The notes: generated by a model not told the origin, from the sequence alone. A stretch of 64,000 nt of DNA from Streptomyces clavuligerus (GCF_005519465.1 NZ_CP027858.1:4898001-4962000), one strand, 5' to 3'; counted from the first letter of the stretch, positions 8,277 through 17,110 are shown. Translations and numbers: made by a program.

Positions 8277-9086
8277 TCAGCCGCGCTGAATTCCGGAGGT
8301 GTCCTGGAGGACACCGCGCCTGCCGTCCTGCGTCTGGGCGACCAGACCGGGGCCGCGCTGCTCGACCGCGAGGTACCAGGTGCCCGGGGTCAGCTCGGCG
8401 ACCGGACCCGAGGAACCGTCCTCCGCGTACAGCGGACGGGCCACCGGCACCGCGAACCAGAACGGGGCGAACTCCTGCGCCGCGCCCGCCGCCTGCTGCT
8501 GGCCCCCGAACGACGGCTGCGCGGCCTGGCCCCCGGCGCCGGGCTGCCCGCCGAAGGACTGCTGACCCGGGAGCGGATAGCCGTAACCGCCCTGCGGCTG
8601 CCCGTACGGAGCCGGGGCCGCCGGACGCGGAGCGCCGAGCAGCGGCGCCTTGAGCGCGGGGACGAGCTGGGCGCAGACCGCGCCCACGGCCAGCGCCAGC
8701 GCGGCGATGAAGCCGAGGATCAGACCGGCGCCCGCGTCCGGGGCCGGGATCTCCTCGAACTGGAGGCCACCCGGGTCGAAGATCGCGCCGAGCGAGGACC
8801 AGGCGGTGAAGAGCGCCAGCGCCGTGCCGAGCTGACCCGCGTCGATCCCGAGGAGCTTGGGGCCCTGGGGCCGCATCCGGGCGAGCACGATCAGGGCCGC
8901 GCCGACGAGACCGGCCAGATGGACGCCGAGCAGCAGGGAGCCGCTGTCCCAGCCGGTCGGGGAGCCGACGCAGATCTGGTCACGCTCGCAGGGGATGTCC
9001 CACGTATCCAGGAACGAGGCGATGAACAGCACGACCGCTGCTCCGATCACCACGCCGTCGCCTCTCGTGAGGGAGCGGATGTTCAC
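8277..9086 (-). CDS. membrane protein with PQG-rich linker (DUF5336-like)
   Basis: 269-residue membrane protein of unknown function. Four hydrophobic helices are visible (about residues 11-28, 49-70, 82-102 and 121-147), the first two separated by an extracytoplasmic loop with two cysteines (CERDQICV). A Pro/Gly/Gln-rich linker (about 153-205, repeats like GQQSFGGQ) leads to a C-terminal domain of about 55 residues starting near FAPFWFAVPV, which may be a beta-rich soluble domain. The architecture resembles actinobacterial DUF5336-type proteins, though I am not certain. GTG 9086 is the start. No operon partner. Confidence 0.8.
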   Translation of the reverse strand: MNIRSLTRGDGVVIGAAVVLFIASFLDTWDIPCERDQICVGSPTGWDSGSLLLGVHLAGLVGAALIVLARMRPQGPKLLGIDAGQLGTALALFTAWSSLGAIFDPGGLQFEEIPAPDAGAGLILGFIAALALAVGAVCAQLVPALKAPLLGAPRPAAPAPYGQPQGGYGYPLPGQQSFGGQPGAGGQAAQPSFGGQQQAAGAAQEFAPFWFAVPVARPLYAEDGSSGPVAELTPGTWYLAVEQRGPGLVAQTQDGRRGVLQDTSGIQRG

Positions 9087-9441
9087 GTATGAAGTCCTTC
9101 GCAGGTCGTCTCATCGGGGCGGTGTTCGCTGTGCCGCAGGCGGCGGTGAACAGGCACGGAGCCGGGGAGGCCCCCGTCGTGCGCGTGATGACGAATCTAT
9201 CGTCTGCCCGATACCCTCGTCTGCCCGGTATCACGGGGCGATCTCACCGGGATGTGCGACCGGCTCGCTCATCCGTCCCGCGCCCCGCGGCCCGCCCGGC
9301 GACGGGTGGACACGGACCCGGCGCCCGCCCGGCCCCCCGGCAGGTCCGGATCCCGATGCGGATTTCCGTTCCGGCCCCCGTTCCGGTTCTCGTGCGGATT
9401 TCCGTGCAGATCCCCGTTCCGGTGCCCGTTCGGGTTTCCGT
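9087..9441. other. 355-bp gap with imperfect 12-bp repeats
   Basis: Upstream region of the leftward membrane protein, then from about 9352 to 9441 imperfect repeats of CCCGTTCCGG/GGATTTCCGT at irregular spacing. No gene is convincing on either strand; the rightward frame from 9089 has no ribosome-binding site and atypical codon use. Confidence 0.5.
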
Positions 9442-10095
9442 TCAGATTCCCGGGCCCGTGCGGCGCAGCACCCGGAGCGAATCCGTCACCGACACCTCCG
9501 TGAACGCGCCCGAGGCGAGCGCCCGCCGATGGACACGGTACGGCGCCTGCCCGCCGTCCGCCGGGTCGGGGAAGACGTCGTGGATCACCAGGAGTCCGCC
9601 GTCGGCGACCCGGGGCGCCCAGCCCTCGTAGTCCCCGTTCGCGTGCTCGTCGGTGTGGCCCCCGTCGATGAAGACGAGCCCCAGCGGGGTCTGCCACAGC
9701 CGGGCGATCTGCGGGGAACGGCCGACCACCGCGACCACGTGGTCCTCCAGACCGGCCCGGTGCAGCGTGCGCCGGAAGCTCGGCAGGGTGTCCATCCGGC
9801 CGGCCTCCGGGTCCACGAGCGAGGGATCGTGGTACTCCCAGCCCTCCTGCTGCTCCTCGCTGCCCCGGTGGTGATCGACCGTCACGGCCGTGACCCCGGC
9901 GGCTCGCGCCGCGTCCGCGAGCAGGATGGTCGAACGTCCGCAGTACGTCCCCACCTCCAGCAGCGGCAGCCCCAGCGCCGCCGCCTCCACCGCCGCCGCG
10001 TACAGCGCGAGCCCTTCGCGAAGCGGCATGAAGCCCTTGGCGTTCCCGAACGCGGCAAGGATCTCGGGCCCGGGTGTCTCGGTGCTGGCTGTCAT
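9442..10095 (-). CDS. class I SAM methyltransferase (Methyltransf_24 type)
   Basis: 217-residue methyltransferase. The AdoMet-binding motif LEVGTYCGRSTILLADA is followed by VTVDHHRGSEEQQ, then VFIDGGHTDEHANGDYEGW and DGGLLVIHDVF, the signature of the Methyltransf_24/cephalosporin-hydroxylase-like group. ATG 10095 has GGAGG 6 nt upstream. It is divergent from the SCP-x-type thiolase, with 267 bp between them containing a perfect KstR operator match, so it may belong to the same regulon. Its own substrate is unknown; a role in sterol metabolism is inference from position only. Confidence 0.88.
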   Translation of the reverse strand: MTASTETPGPEILAAFGNAKGFMPLREGLALYAAAVEAAALGLPLLEVGTYCGRSTILLADAARAAGVTAVTVDHHRGSEEQQEGWEYHDPSLVDPEAGRMDTLPSFRRTLHRAGLEDHVVAVVGRSPQIARLWQTPLGLVFIDGGHTDEHANGDYEGWAPRVADGGLLVIHDVFPDPADGGQAPYRVHRRALASGAFTEVSVTDSLRVLRRTGPGI

Positions 10096-10263
10096 GGGAT
10101 TCCTCCAGGTCATCGGGGTGGGGGAGCAGTTTCGACGGTCCGGGACGGCCGGGGCGCCCATCGTGCCCCACGGCCCGGCCCCGGCCGACCCCGGCCCCAC
10201 CCGTACCGCCGGAGCCGGGCCCGGCCGGTTCGCACGGACCCGTTCCCGCCCCTGTCCTCGCAA

Positions 10264-10277
10264 TGGAACGTGTTCTA
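10264..10277. promoter_or_regulatory. KstR operator-like site 2
   Basis: TGGAACGTGTTCTA fits TNNAACNNGTTNNA exactly. It lies 86 bp before the thiolase ATG and 168 bp before the divergent methyltransferase ATG, so it could repress both. Confidence 0.75.
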
Positions 10278-10362
10278 CTCTTCGCCCGGTGTGCGGCCGG
10301 TGCGCGTGCGACCGGCCCCTGTGCGTCCCGCCCGTCCCGGTGACCGAAGGAGAGTTCGCGCC

Positions 10363-11556
10363 ATGGCACAGAGCCTCATCGCAGGCGTCGGCATGACGGC
10401 GTTCGAGAAGCCCGAGACCGGTGACCGGCCGTACTGGGACATGGCCGCGGAAGCCGGTGCCCAGGCCCTGGCCGACGCCGGGATCTCCTACGAGGACGTG
10501 GAACAGGTCCCCGTCGGCCACTGCCTCCAGCCCTCGACCGCAGGACAGCGCGCGGTCTACGCGCTCGGGCTGACCGGCATCCCCGTCTACAACGTCAACA
10601 ACAACTGCGCCACGGGCGCCACCGCCCTGATGCTCGCCCGCCAGCTCGTCGAGGGCGGCGCCGCCGACTGCGTCCTCGCCCTCGGCTTCGAGAAGATGCG
10701 CAGGGGCGCGCTCGGCGCCGGAATGGACGGCGGCGACTTCGCGGCCTCGCCCGTCGCCCGCCACTACGGGATCATGGCCGCCGCCCACGGCTTCGAGGCC
10801 ACCCCGCCCACGGCGCAGATCTTCGGCAACGCCGCCCGGGAGCACATGGAGCGCCACGGGACCACGGAGGCGCAGCTCGCCGCCGTCGCCGCCAAGAACC
10901 ACCGGCACTCGGCGGCCAACCCCCGCGCCCAGTTCCGCGAGGTGTGGACCGTCGAGGAGATCCTGGCCGCGCGCACCGTCCACCGGCCGCTGACCAAGCT
11001 CCAGTGCTCGCCCACCTCGGACGGCGCGGCGGCGGTGGTGGTCGTCTCCGAGCGGTTCGCCGCCCGGCGCGGGCTGCGGAACCGGGCGGTCGAGATCGCC
11101 GGGCAGGCCATGGCGACCGACACCGGGGACTCGTTCGCCTCCGGCTCGTGCATCGACGTGGTGGGGCTGCCGATGTCCCGGGCCGCCGCCCGGCGCGCCT
11201 GCGACAGCGCGGGGCTGGGCATCGAGGACGTCGACGTCGTCGAGTTGCACGACTGCTTCTCCATCAACGAGCTGCTGACCTACGAGGCCCTGGGGATGTG
11301 CGCGGAGGGGGCCTCCGGGGAGCTGGTGGAGAGCGGGGCGACGACCTACGGGGGCCGCTGGGTGGTCAACCCCTCGGGCGGGCTGATCTCCAAGGGGCAC
11401 CCCCTGGGCGCCACGGGTCTCGCCCAGGCCGCCGAGCTGGTCTGGCAGTTGCGGGGCGAGGCCGGGGCGCGGCAGGTGGCGGGCGCGCGGGTCGGCCTCG
11501 CGCACAACATCGGGCTGGGCGGGGCCGCGGTGGTGACCCTGCTGCGGACGTCCTGA
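10363..11556 (+). CDS. SCP-x-type thiolase / lipid-transfer protein
   Basis: Thiolase-fold enzyme of 397 residues, expected to cleave a 3-oxoacyl-CoA (C-C bond cleavage in side-chain beta-oxidation). The nucleophile Cys82 lies in NVNNNCATGATAL; HDCFSINE and GGLISKGHPLGATG supply the other active-site loops. The usual C-terminal CxG of biosynthetic thiolases is replaced by LAHNIGLGGAAVV, as in SCP2/SCP-x thiolases and mycobacterial Ltp1, so it belongs to that sterol/branched-chain branch. No fused SCP2 domain. ATG 10363 has GAAGGAGAG about 8-10 nt upstream. A KstR-type operator upstream supports a sterol-degradation role. Confidence 0.9.
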   Translation: MAQSLIAGVGMTAFEKPETGDRPYWDMAAEAGAQALADAGISYEDVEQVPVGHCLQPSTAGQRAVYALGLTGIPVYNVNNNCATGATALMLARQLVEGGAADCVLALGFEKMRRGALGAGMDGGDFAASPVARHYGIMAAAHGFEATPPTAQIFGNAAREHMERHGTTEAQLAAVAAKNHRHSAANPRAQFREVWTVEEILAARTVHRPLTKLQCSPTSDGAAAVVVVSERFAARRGLRNRAVEIAGQAMATDTGDSFASGSCIDVVGLPMSRAAARRACDSAGLGIEDVDVVELHDCFSINELLTYEALGMCAEGASGELVESGATTYGGRWVVNPSGGLISKGHPLGATGLAQAAELVWQLRGEAGARQVAGARVGLAHNIGLGGAAVVTLLRTS

Positions 11557-11754
11557 GCCGCCCCGGCCCCCCCGGCCGCCTGAGCCGTCCCGGCCCCGGG
11601 TCGCCTGAGCCGTCCCGGCCCCCGGGCCTCCGGCAGCCTCAGCCGTCCCGGGTGACTCGACCGTTCGGCCGCCCCGCCCGTTCCGCCGCCCCGTTCGGCC
11701 GCTCCGTTCCGGCACACGGACACCCCGGTGCGCGGGCGGCACCCCTCCTGGAAC

Positions 11755-13230
11755 ATGGTGCTCATGGCCCACGCTCCGTCAGATGCCCACGGTGGCCGGA
11801 AGGCACGCATACCCGGCTTGTCGCGCTCGGCCCGCAGACCGGGTCGGTCCTCCCCTCCCGCCCGTGTCTGGCCGGTGCTCCTCACCGCCTGCGCGGGCCA
11901 TTTTCTTGTCGTCCTCGATGTCTCCGTCGTCAACGTGGCCCTTCCCGCGATGCGGGCGGACCTCGGACTCTCCCCGTCGGGGCTGCAATGGGTGGTCAAC
12001 ACCTTCTCGATCGCCTTCGCGGGTTTCATGCTCCTCGGCGGCCGGACCGCCGATCTCATCGGCCGGAGACGGGCCTTCTTCGTCGGACTCGCGCTCTTCA
12101 CCGCCGCGTCGCTCGCCGCCGGGCTCGCCCAGGAGGGCTGGCAACTGCTGCTCGCGCGCACGGTCCAGGGGCTGGGCGCCGCGGTGCTCGGCCCGGCGAC
12201 CCTCACCCTGGTGACCACCTCCGTGGCGCCGGGGCCCGCCCGCACCCGGGCGATCGGCACCTGGTCGGCGGTGGGCGCGGCGGGCGGCGCCGCGGGCGGC
12301 CTGGTCGGCGGGGTCCTCCTCGAACTCTCCTCCTGGCGCTGGGTGATGCTGATCAACGTTCCGGCCGGGGCGCTGCTGTTGCTCGCCGCGCTGCTCTGGA
12401 TCACCGAGGGCGGCGAGTCCGGCGGACGCAGGCTGGATCTCCCCGGCGCCGTCCTCGTCACCTCCGGGCTCGCGCTCGTCGCGTACGGCGTCGTCCAGAC
12501 CGAGGAGTCCGGCTGGGGTGCCCCCGCCACCCTGGCGCCGGTCCTCGGCGGGCTCGCCGCGCTGGCGCTCTTCGTCCTGGTCGAGGCGCGGACCCGGAAC
12601 CCGCTCGTGCCGCTCGGGCTGTTCCGCTCCCGGGCCGTGGTCTCCGCCAATGTGACGATGGCGCTCTGCGGCTCGGCCTCGCTGCCCATGTGGTTCTTCG
12701 TGATGATGTACGCGCAGAACGCGCTCGGCTTCACCCCGCTGGAGGCGGGGCTCGCGCTGATCCCCAGCTCCGTCGCGGTCGTCGCGGGCTCCGCCCTCGC
12801 ACCCGGGCTGATGGCGCGGGCCGGGTCGGGCACGGTCGCGGCGGGCGGACTGCTGCTCTCCGCGTGCGGCTACGCCTGGCAGTCGACGATGACCGAGGAC
12901 GGAACGTTCCTGGGGACGATCCTCGGCCCCGGCATCCTGATGATGACCGGCGTCGGGCTCGCCGTGACCCCGCTGGCCGCCGTCGCCACGGAGGGCGCGG
13001 CCCCCGGCGAGTCGGGCCTCCTCACGGGTCTCATCACCACCGCCCGCACCATGGGCGGCGCCCTCGGCCTGGCCGCGCTCTCCACCGTCGCGGCTGCCCG
13101 CACCGGTGACAGCGGCCTCGCCTCCGAGATCGCGGCGGGCTACGCGCTCGCCTTCCGGATCGGCGCCTGTCTGATGCTGACCGCGGCGGTCCTGAGCCTC
13201 CTCTGGCTCCCGCGCCGGTCACGCCCCTGA
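11755..13230 (+). CDS. MFS drug/metabolite exporter, DHA2 type
   Basis: Proton-coupled efflux protein of 491 residues, consistent with a 14-helix DHA2 transporter of the EmrB/QacA type. Visible: the first helix VLLTACAGHFLVVLDVSVVN with motif D1-like VLDVSVVNVALP, motif A GGRTADLIGRRR after TM2, motif B-like LARTVQGLGAAVLGPA and motif C-like GAAGGAAGGLVGGVL in TM5. The N-terminal ~35 residues are hydrophilic. Starts at GTG 11728, ATG 11755 or ATG 11764 are all possible with no clear ribosome-binding site. Located between thiolase and an orphan regulator; substrate unknown. Confidence 0.88.
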   Translation: MVLMAHAPSDAHGGRKARIPGLSRSARRPGRSSPPARVWPVLLTACAGHFLVVLDVSVVNVALPAMRADLGLSPSGLQWVVNTFSIAFAGFMLLGGRTADLIGRRRAFFVGLALFTAASLAAGLAQEGWQLLLARTVQGLGAAVLGPATLTLVTTSVAPGPARTRAIGTWSAVGAAGGAAGGLVGGVLLELSSWRWVMLINVPAGALLLLAALLWITEGGESGGRRLDLPGAVLVTSGLALVAYGVVQTEESGWGAPATLAPVLGGLAALALFVLVEARTRNPLVPLGLFRSRAVVSANVTMALCGSASLPMWFFVMMYAQNALGFTPLEAGLALIPSSVAVVAGSALAPGLMARAGSGTVAAGGLLLSACGYAWQSTMTEDGTFLGTILGPGILMMTGVGLAVTPLAAVATEGAAPGESGLLTGLITTARTMGGALGLAALSTVAAARTGDSGLASEIAAGYALAFRIGACLMLTAAVLSLLWLPRRSRP

Positions 13231-13851
13231 CACCTCCCCGGCGCTGTCCGCGGCCGGCCGGACCGGTGCGGGAGGAGGACCGGGGCCCGGGGCCCGGGCT
13301 GCCTTCCCGGCGTTCCGGCGTCCCGTCGCCCCGGCGGCACTCTGCGACGGGGCCCGGCGGGGGTTGCCGCGCGAGGGGGTGTGGTGCTGTGCGCGTGGCC
13401 GGGGGCGGGGTTCCGTGCGCGGTGGGCCGTGGCGGGGTGGGATCTTGTACGGGGGTCCGGCTGTCGTGGGGCCGGGTGCCGGGCGGCGCGGGCCGGGGGC
13501 TTCCCGGTGTCCCGGGCATGCGGTGGCTTGTGGTCCTGGCGGGGGTTGCCGCGCGAGGGGGTGTGGTGCTGTGCGTGCGGTCGGGGGTGGGGTTCCGTGC
13601 GCGGTGGGCCGTGGCGGTGAGGTGACCGTGTGCGGGCCGGGTCCTCCCCGGTGTCCCGGCTCCCGGGGCATGGTGTGGCTGCGGCGGGCCCGCCCAGCGA
13701 GGGCACGCGGTGCTGCCCACGCGACCGGGGCCGGGGCTCCGTGCGCGGGTCCGGCCGTCGCGCCGGTCGGGTGGCAGGCCGCGCGGGCCGGGGGGGCTTC
13801 CCGGGTGGGTCCGCGTCCCGCCCCCCGGGGAGCGGCGGCCCCCGGGGACCG
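13231..13851. repeat. noncoding gap with a 182-bp-period duplication
   Basis: An 80-bp segment at 13356-13435 recurs at 13538-13617 with 76 of 80 bases identical by my alignment; the sequence between copies (GGCCGGG...CCCGGTGTCCCGGGCATG) is also partly repeated at 13630-13680, and a third degenerate unit runs into about 13700-13800. Long open frames here are by-products of G+C richness; none has a ribosome-binding site or a recognisable product. Confidence 0.8.
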
Positions 13852-14493
13852 TCAGAGCCAGCCGTGGTCGCGGGCCGTGCGGAACGCGTCCGCGGGGGTG
13901 CGGGCGGCCGTTCTCGCGACGGCCGCGGCCAGTACGGCGCGCACCTCCGGCTCCGGCAGGCCCAGGCCGACCGCGACGGCCGTCGCGGACCGTCCGTCCG
14001 CCGCCGCGGCGAGCACGTCCCGTTCCCGCGCCGACAGCGGACACGGAACGGCGTCCCGCGCGGCGGCGGCGAGCACCGGATCGATCACCGTCTCGCCGGT
14101 GAGGACCCTCCGTACCGCCACCGCAAGCTCCTCCACGGGGCCGTCCTTCACCAGCAGTCCCGCCGCCCCGGCCGCCAGCGCGCGGGGCAGATAGCCGGGC
14201 CGGGCGCTGCGTGTCAGCAGCACCACCCGGCACTCGGGCACCTCGTCCCGCAGCTCGGCGGCGGCGTCGAGACCGCCGCGCCCCGGCAGTTCGACGTCGA
14301 GCAGCGCGATGTCGGGCCGTACCTCCAACGCCGTACGGGCCACCTCGTCGCCCCGGCCCACCTGCGCCACCACCGAGAAACCGGCCGTCAGCTCCAGCCG
14401 TACCGCGAGCGCTCCCCGCAGGGCGCCGCCGTCCTCGGCGAGCAGCAGCCGGACGCCGGCTCCCGCGCGGTGGTCCCGGGGGATCTCCTCCAC
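13852..14493 (-). CDS. orphan DesR-like response regulator (NarL/LuxR class)
   Basis: Two-domain transcription regulator of about 213 residues. The receiver starts VRLLLAEDGGALRGAL (acidic pocket), has the phospho-acceptor Asp in LLDVELPGRGGLDAA and the conserved Lys in LLVKDGP; the LuxR-type helix-turn-helix begins LSARERDVLAAAADGRS and ends RTPADAFRTARDHGWL, the pattern of DesR-type regulators. GTG 14493 gives normal length; an ATG at 14646 would add 51 low-complexity residues and place the start 16 bp from the KstR palindrome. No histidine kinase is adjacent, so its partner is elsewhere. Confidence 0.82.
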   Translation of the reverse strand: MEEIPRDHRAGAGVRLLLAEDGGALRGALAVRLELTAGFSVVAQVGRGDEVARTALEVRPDIALLDVELPGRGGLDAAAELRDEVPECRVVLLTRSARPGYLPRALAAGAAGLLVKDGPVEELAVAVRRVLTGETVIDPVLAAAARDAVPCPLSARERDVLAAAADGRSATAVAVGLGLPEPEVRAVLAAAVARTAARTPADAFRTARDHGWL

Positions 14494-14931
14494 GCCGTCA
14501 TCGTAGGTCCGGCCCGCCCCGGGGCCGGTGACGACATGTCGGGCGAACGGGTCGACCGCCGCCGGTGCGGGGCCGCCCCCGGTCCGGCGCCCGGCGGCGG
14601 GGTGCGGTCGGCGGCCTTCACAAGTGCTGACGGCTGCGTTATACATAGGCCCAGCCGAGCCTAGAACGCGTTCTAGAACGGGCGTCCGGGCCGGTCACGC
14701 GCGGCCTCGGCGCGGTCGACGGTGCGGACGGCCGCGCCGGGGTCCTCCCGTCCGCCGTTCGGCCTCGTCCGTCGGCCGTTCGGCTCCGTCCGTCCGGCGT
14801 CGTCCGCCGTCGGCCGGCCGGTCCCGTTCGTCCGCCGTCGGACCGATCGGCCGTCGGGGTGCGTGGCTGTCGGAGTGAACGGCTGCCGGAGCGGGTGGCC
14901 GCCGGAGCGAGCAAGGGAGCCGTCCACCGCC
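14494..14931. other. divergent control region and long leader
   Basis: 438 bp between the response regulator and the hydratase. It holds the KstR-type palindrome (14661-14676) and, at 14750-14860, imperfect repeats of about 20 bp (GCCGTTCGGC followed by CTCGTCCGTCG, twice from 14754). If transcription starts near the operator, the hydratase mRNA has a leader of some 250 nt. No gene is convincing here. Confidence 0.5.
14662..14675. promoter_or_regulatory. KstR operator-like site 3 (perfect palindrome)
   Basis: TAGAACGCGTTCTA fits TNNAACNNGTTNNA and is fully palindromic; the dyad extends to CTAGAACGCGTTCTAG (14661-14676). It lies between a response regulator and the hydratase/dehydrogenase cluster. 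Confidence 0.8.
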
Positions 14932-15786
14932 ATGCCCATCGACCCCGTCAAGGCCCTCGCGGCACCCCCTCGCCGTACCGAGATCGGCTGGGAGCACAAG
15001 GACGTCCAGCTCTACCACCTCGGGATCGGCGCCGGAGTGCCCGCGGCCGACCCCGGTGAACTGCGTTACACCCTGGAGTCCCGGCTCCAGGTGCTGCCGA
15101 GCTTCGCCACCGTCGCTGGCGCGGGCAAGGACCTCATGGGCGGACTCGGTGCCCCCGGGATCGACGTCGACCTCGCCTCCGTCCTCCACGGCGGCCAGTC
15201 CGTCCGGGTGCACCGGCCCATCCCGCCCCGTGGCACCGCCGTCTCCACCTCGAAGACCGCCGCCGTCTACGACAAGGGCAAGGCGGCGGTCCTCGTCCTG
15301 CGCACCGAGGCCGCCGACGGCGACGGCCCGCTGTGGACGAGCGACTCCCAGATCTTCGTCCGGGGCGAGGGCGGCTTCGGCGGCGAACGCGGCCCCTCCG
15401 GCCGCGCCGAACCCCCCGCCGGGGACCCCGACAGGACCGTCGAGAAGCCCGTACGCGAGGACCAGGCGCTCCTCTACCGTCTCTCCGGCGACCTCAACCC
15501 GCTCCACGCCGACCCGGAGTTCGCCGCGCTCGCCGGGTTCGACCGGCCCATCCTGCACGGGCTCTGCTCGTACGGCATGACCCTCAAGGCCGTCGTCGAC
15601 ACCCTGCTGGACGGCGACGCCGCCCGGGTCCGCGCGTACAGTGCCCGGTTCTCCGGGGTGGTGTTCCCGGGCGAGACCCTGCGGATGCGGATGTGGGCCG
15701 GCGACGGGACGGTACGGGTGACGGTGGGCGCGGTCGAGCGCGACGGCGCCCCCGTGCTCTCGGACACGGTCGTCGAGCACGACTGA
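14932..15786 (+). CDS. MaoC-type 2-enoyl-CoA hydratase, Hsd4B-like
   Basis: Double hot-dog enoyl-CoA hydratase of 284 residues, adding water to a trans-2-enoyl-CoA in beta-oxidation. The N-terminus MPIDPVKAL, the stretch DVQLYHLGIGAG, VYDKGKAAV, IFVRGEGGFGGERGPSG and the hydratase-2 motif YRLSGDLNPLHADPEFA...ILHGLCSYG match, from memory, mycobacterial Hsd4B (Rv3538), which acts on sterol side-chain enoyl-CoAs. Asp and His in GDLNPLH are the expected catalytic pair. ATG 14932 gives the Hsd4B-like N-terminus; upstream frame extensions are low complexity. A KstR palindrome lies 257 bp upstream. First gene of a set with an alcohol dehydrogenase and an SDR. Confidence 0.9.
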   Translation: MPIDPVKALAAPPRRTEIGWEHKDVQLYHLGIGAGVPAADPGELRYTLESRLQVLPSFATVAGAGKDLMGGLGAPGIDVDLASVLHGGQSVRVHRPIPPRGTAVSTSKTAAVYDKGKAAVLVLRTEAADGDGPLWTSDSQIFVRGEGGFGGERGPSGRAEPPAGDPDRTVEKPVREDQALLYRLSGDLNPLHADPEFAALAGFDRPILHGLCSYGMTLKAVVDTLLDGDAARVRAYSARFSGVVFPGETLRMRMWAGDGTVRVTVGAVERDGAPVLSDTVVEHD

Positions 15787-15938
15787 GCCGCCCGCCCCTG
15801 CCCCGTCCCGCACCCCTGCCCCGCACCCCCGCCCCGTCCCGCAGCCGCCCGTACCCGTACCCCGTACGTCCGCCTCCCGCAGGTCCGCAGAGCAACGCCG
15901 ACAGCAGCGCCGACAGCAACGCCGAGAGGAGCCGCGCC

Positions 15939-17015
15939 GTGCGCGCAGCCGTACTGCACGAGACAGGCCGGAGCACACTCGAAGTCCACGACGACGTCGA
16001 GACCGTGGGATGTGGTCCGGGCAAGGTGAAGGTCCGCATCCGGGCCACCGGACTCTGTCACTCCGACATCTCCGCGATGAGCGGGGTGCTGCCGCAGCCC
16101 GCCCCCCTCGTCCCCGGCCACGAGGGCTCCGGCGAGATCGTCGACGTCGGCGACGGGGTGACGGCGGTGCGGCCGGGCGACCGCGTCCTCATCGGCTGGC
16201 TGCCCCCGTGCGGAACCTGCCCGAGCTGCCGCCGCGCCCAGCCCCACCTCTGTCTCTCCGGCCTCTACGGCGCGGGCACGCCCAACTTCCGGCGCCCCGG
16301 CGGCGACGTCTTCGGCTTCGCGGGCGTCGGCACGTTCACCGAGGAGGTCGTCATGAACGCGGCCTGCGCCGTGCCGATCCCCGACGACGTCCCGTTCGAC
16401 GTCGCCGCGCTCATCGGCTGCGCGGTGACCACCGGCGTCGGCGCCGCCGTCAACACCGCCGCCGTCGCCGCCGGCTCCTCGGTCGCGGTCATCGGCTGCG
16501 GCGGTGTCGGCATCGCCGCGATCCAGGGCGCGCGCGTCCAGGGCGCTGCCACGATCGTCGCCGTCGACCCGGTCGCCTCCCGCCGGGAGGCCGCCCTCCG
16601 CTTCGGCGCCACGGAGGCCGTCGACCCCGACGCCGTCGGCGACGCCAAGAAGCGCCTCACCGGCGGCGAGGGCTTCGACTACGTCTTCGAGGTGGTCGGC
16701 AGGTCGGTCACCGCCCGGGCCGCCTACGAGGCCACCCGGCGCGGCGGCACGCTCTGCATCGTCGGCGCGGGCGCGATGGACGACTTCCTCCAGCTCAACA
16801 TGTTCGAGCTGTTCTTCGACGAGAAGCGGATTCTGCCCTCCCTCTACGGCGGCGGCGACACCCGGGCCTCGTACGAACGGATCATCAGGCTGTGGCGGGC
16901 GGGCCGTCTCGACCTGGCGGGCATGATCACCCACCGGGTGCCGCTGTCCGGGGTCAACGAGGCACTGGAGCAGATGCGGACCGGGACCGCGCTGCGCACC
17001 TGCATCGAGATCTGA
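15939..17015 (+). CDS. zinc-dependent alcohol dehydrogenase
   Basis: Medium-chain zinc alcohol dehydrogenase of 358 residues oxidising an alcohol with NAD+. Catalytic zinc ligands: Cys in GLCHSD and GHEGSGEIVDVGD (His, Glu); structural zinc: the four-Cys lobe CGTCPSCRRAQPHLC. Cofactor site: VAVIGCGGVGIAAIQGA. GTG 15939 has GAGAGGA 9-10 nt upstream. The 152 bp before it are C-rich repeats. In this setting it may oxidise a side-chain alcohol arising in sterol breakdown (inference from neighbours). Followed by a hexanucleotide repeat and then the SDR. Confidence 0.92.
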   Translation: MRAAVLHETGRSTLEVHDDVETVGCGPGKVKVRIRATGLCHSDISAMSGVLPQPAPLVPGHEGSGEIVDVGDGVTAVRPGDRVLIGWLPPCGTCPSCRRAQPHLCLSGLYGAGTPNFRRPGGDVFGFAGVGTFTEEVVMNAACAVPIPDDVPFDVAALIGCAVTTGVGAAVNTAAVAAGSSVAVIGCGGVGIAAIQGARVQGAATIVAVDPVASRREAALRFGATEAVDPDAVGDAKKRLTGGEGFDYVFEVVGRSVTARAAYEATRRGGTLCIVGAGAMDDFLQLNMFELFFDEKRILPSLYGGGDTRASYERIIRLWRAGRLDLAGMITHRVPLSGVNEALEQMRTGTALRTCIEI

Positions 17016-17062
17016 CGACCGCGGCCGAGCCCCTGTCCACGACCACGACCACGATCCTGTTC

Positions 17063-17110
17063 GCAGCCGCAGCCGCAGCCGCAGCCGCAGCCGCAGCCGC
17101 AGCCGCAGCC
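17063..17110. repeat. (GCAGCC)8 hexanucleotide repeat
   Basis: Eight perfect tandem copies of GCAGCC, preceded by about three copies of ACGACC (17040-17055), in the 205-bp spacer between the alcohol dehydrogenase stop and the SDR start. Prone to slippage; copy number could alter spacing between the two genes. Confidence 0.95.

Noticed and set aside
9352..9441. Regular-looking short repeats as a CRISPR array
   Set aside because: Units are about 12 bp, imperfect and without unique spacers of constant length; no cas genes are in the window.
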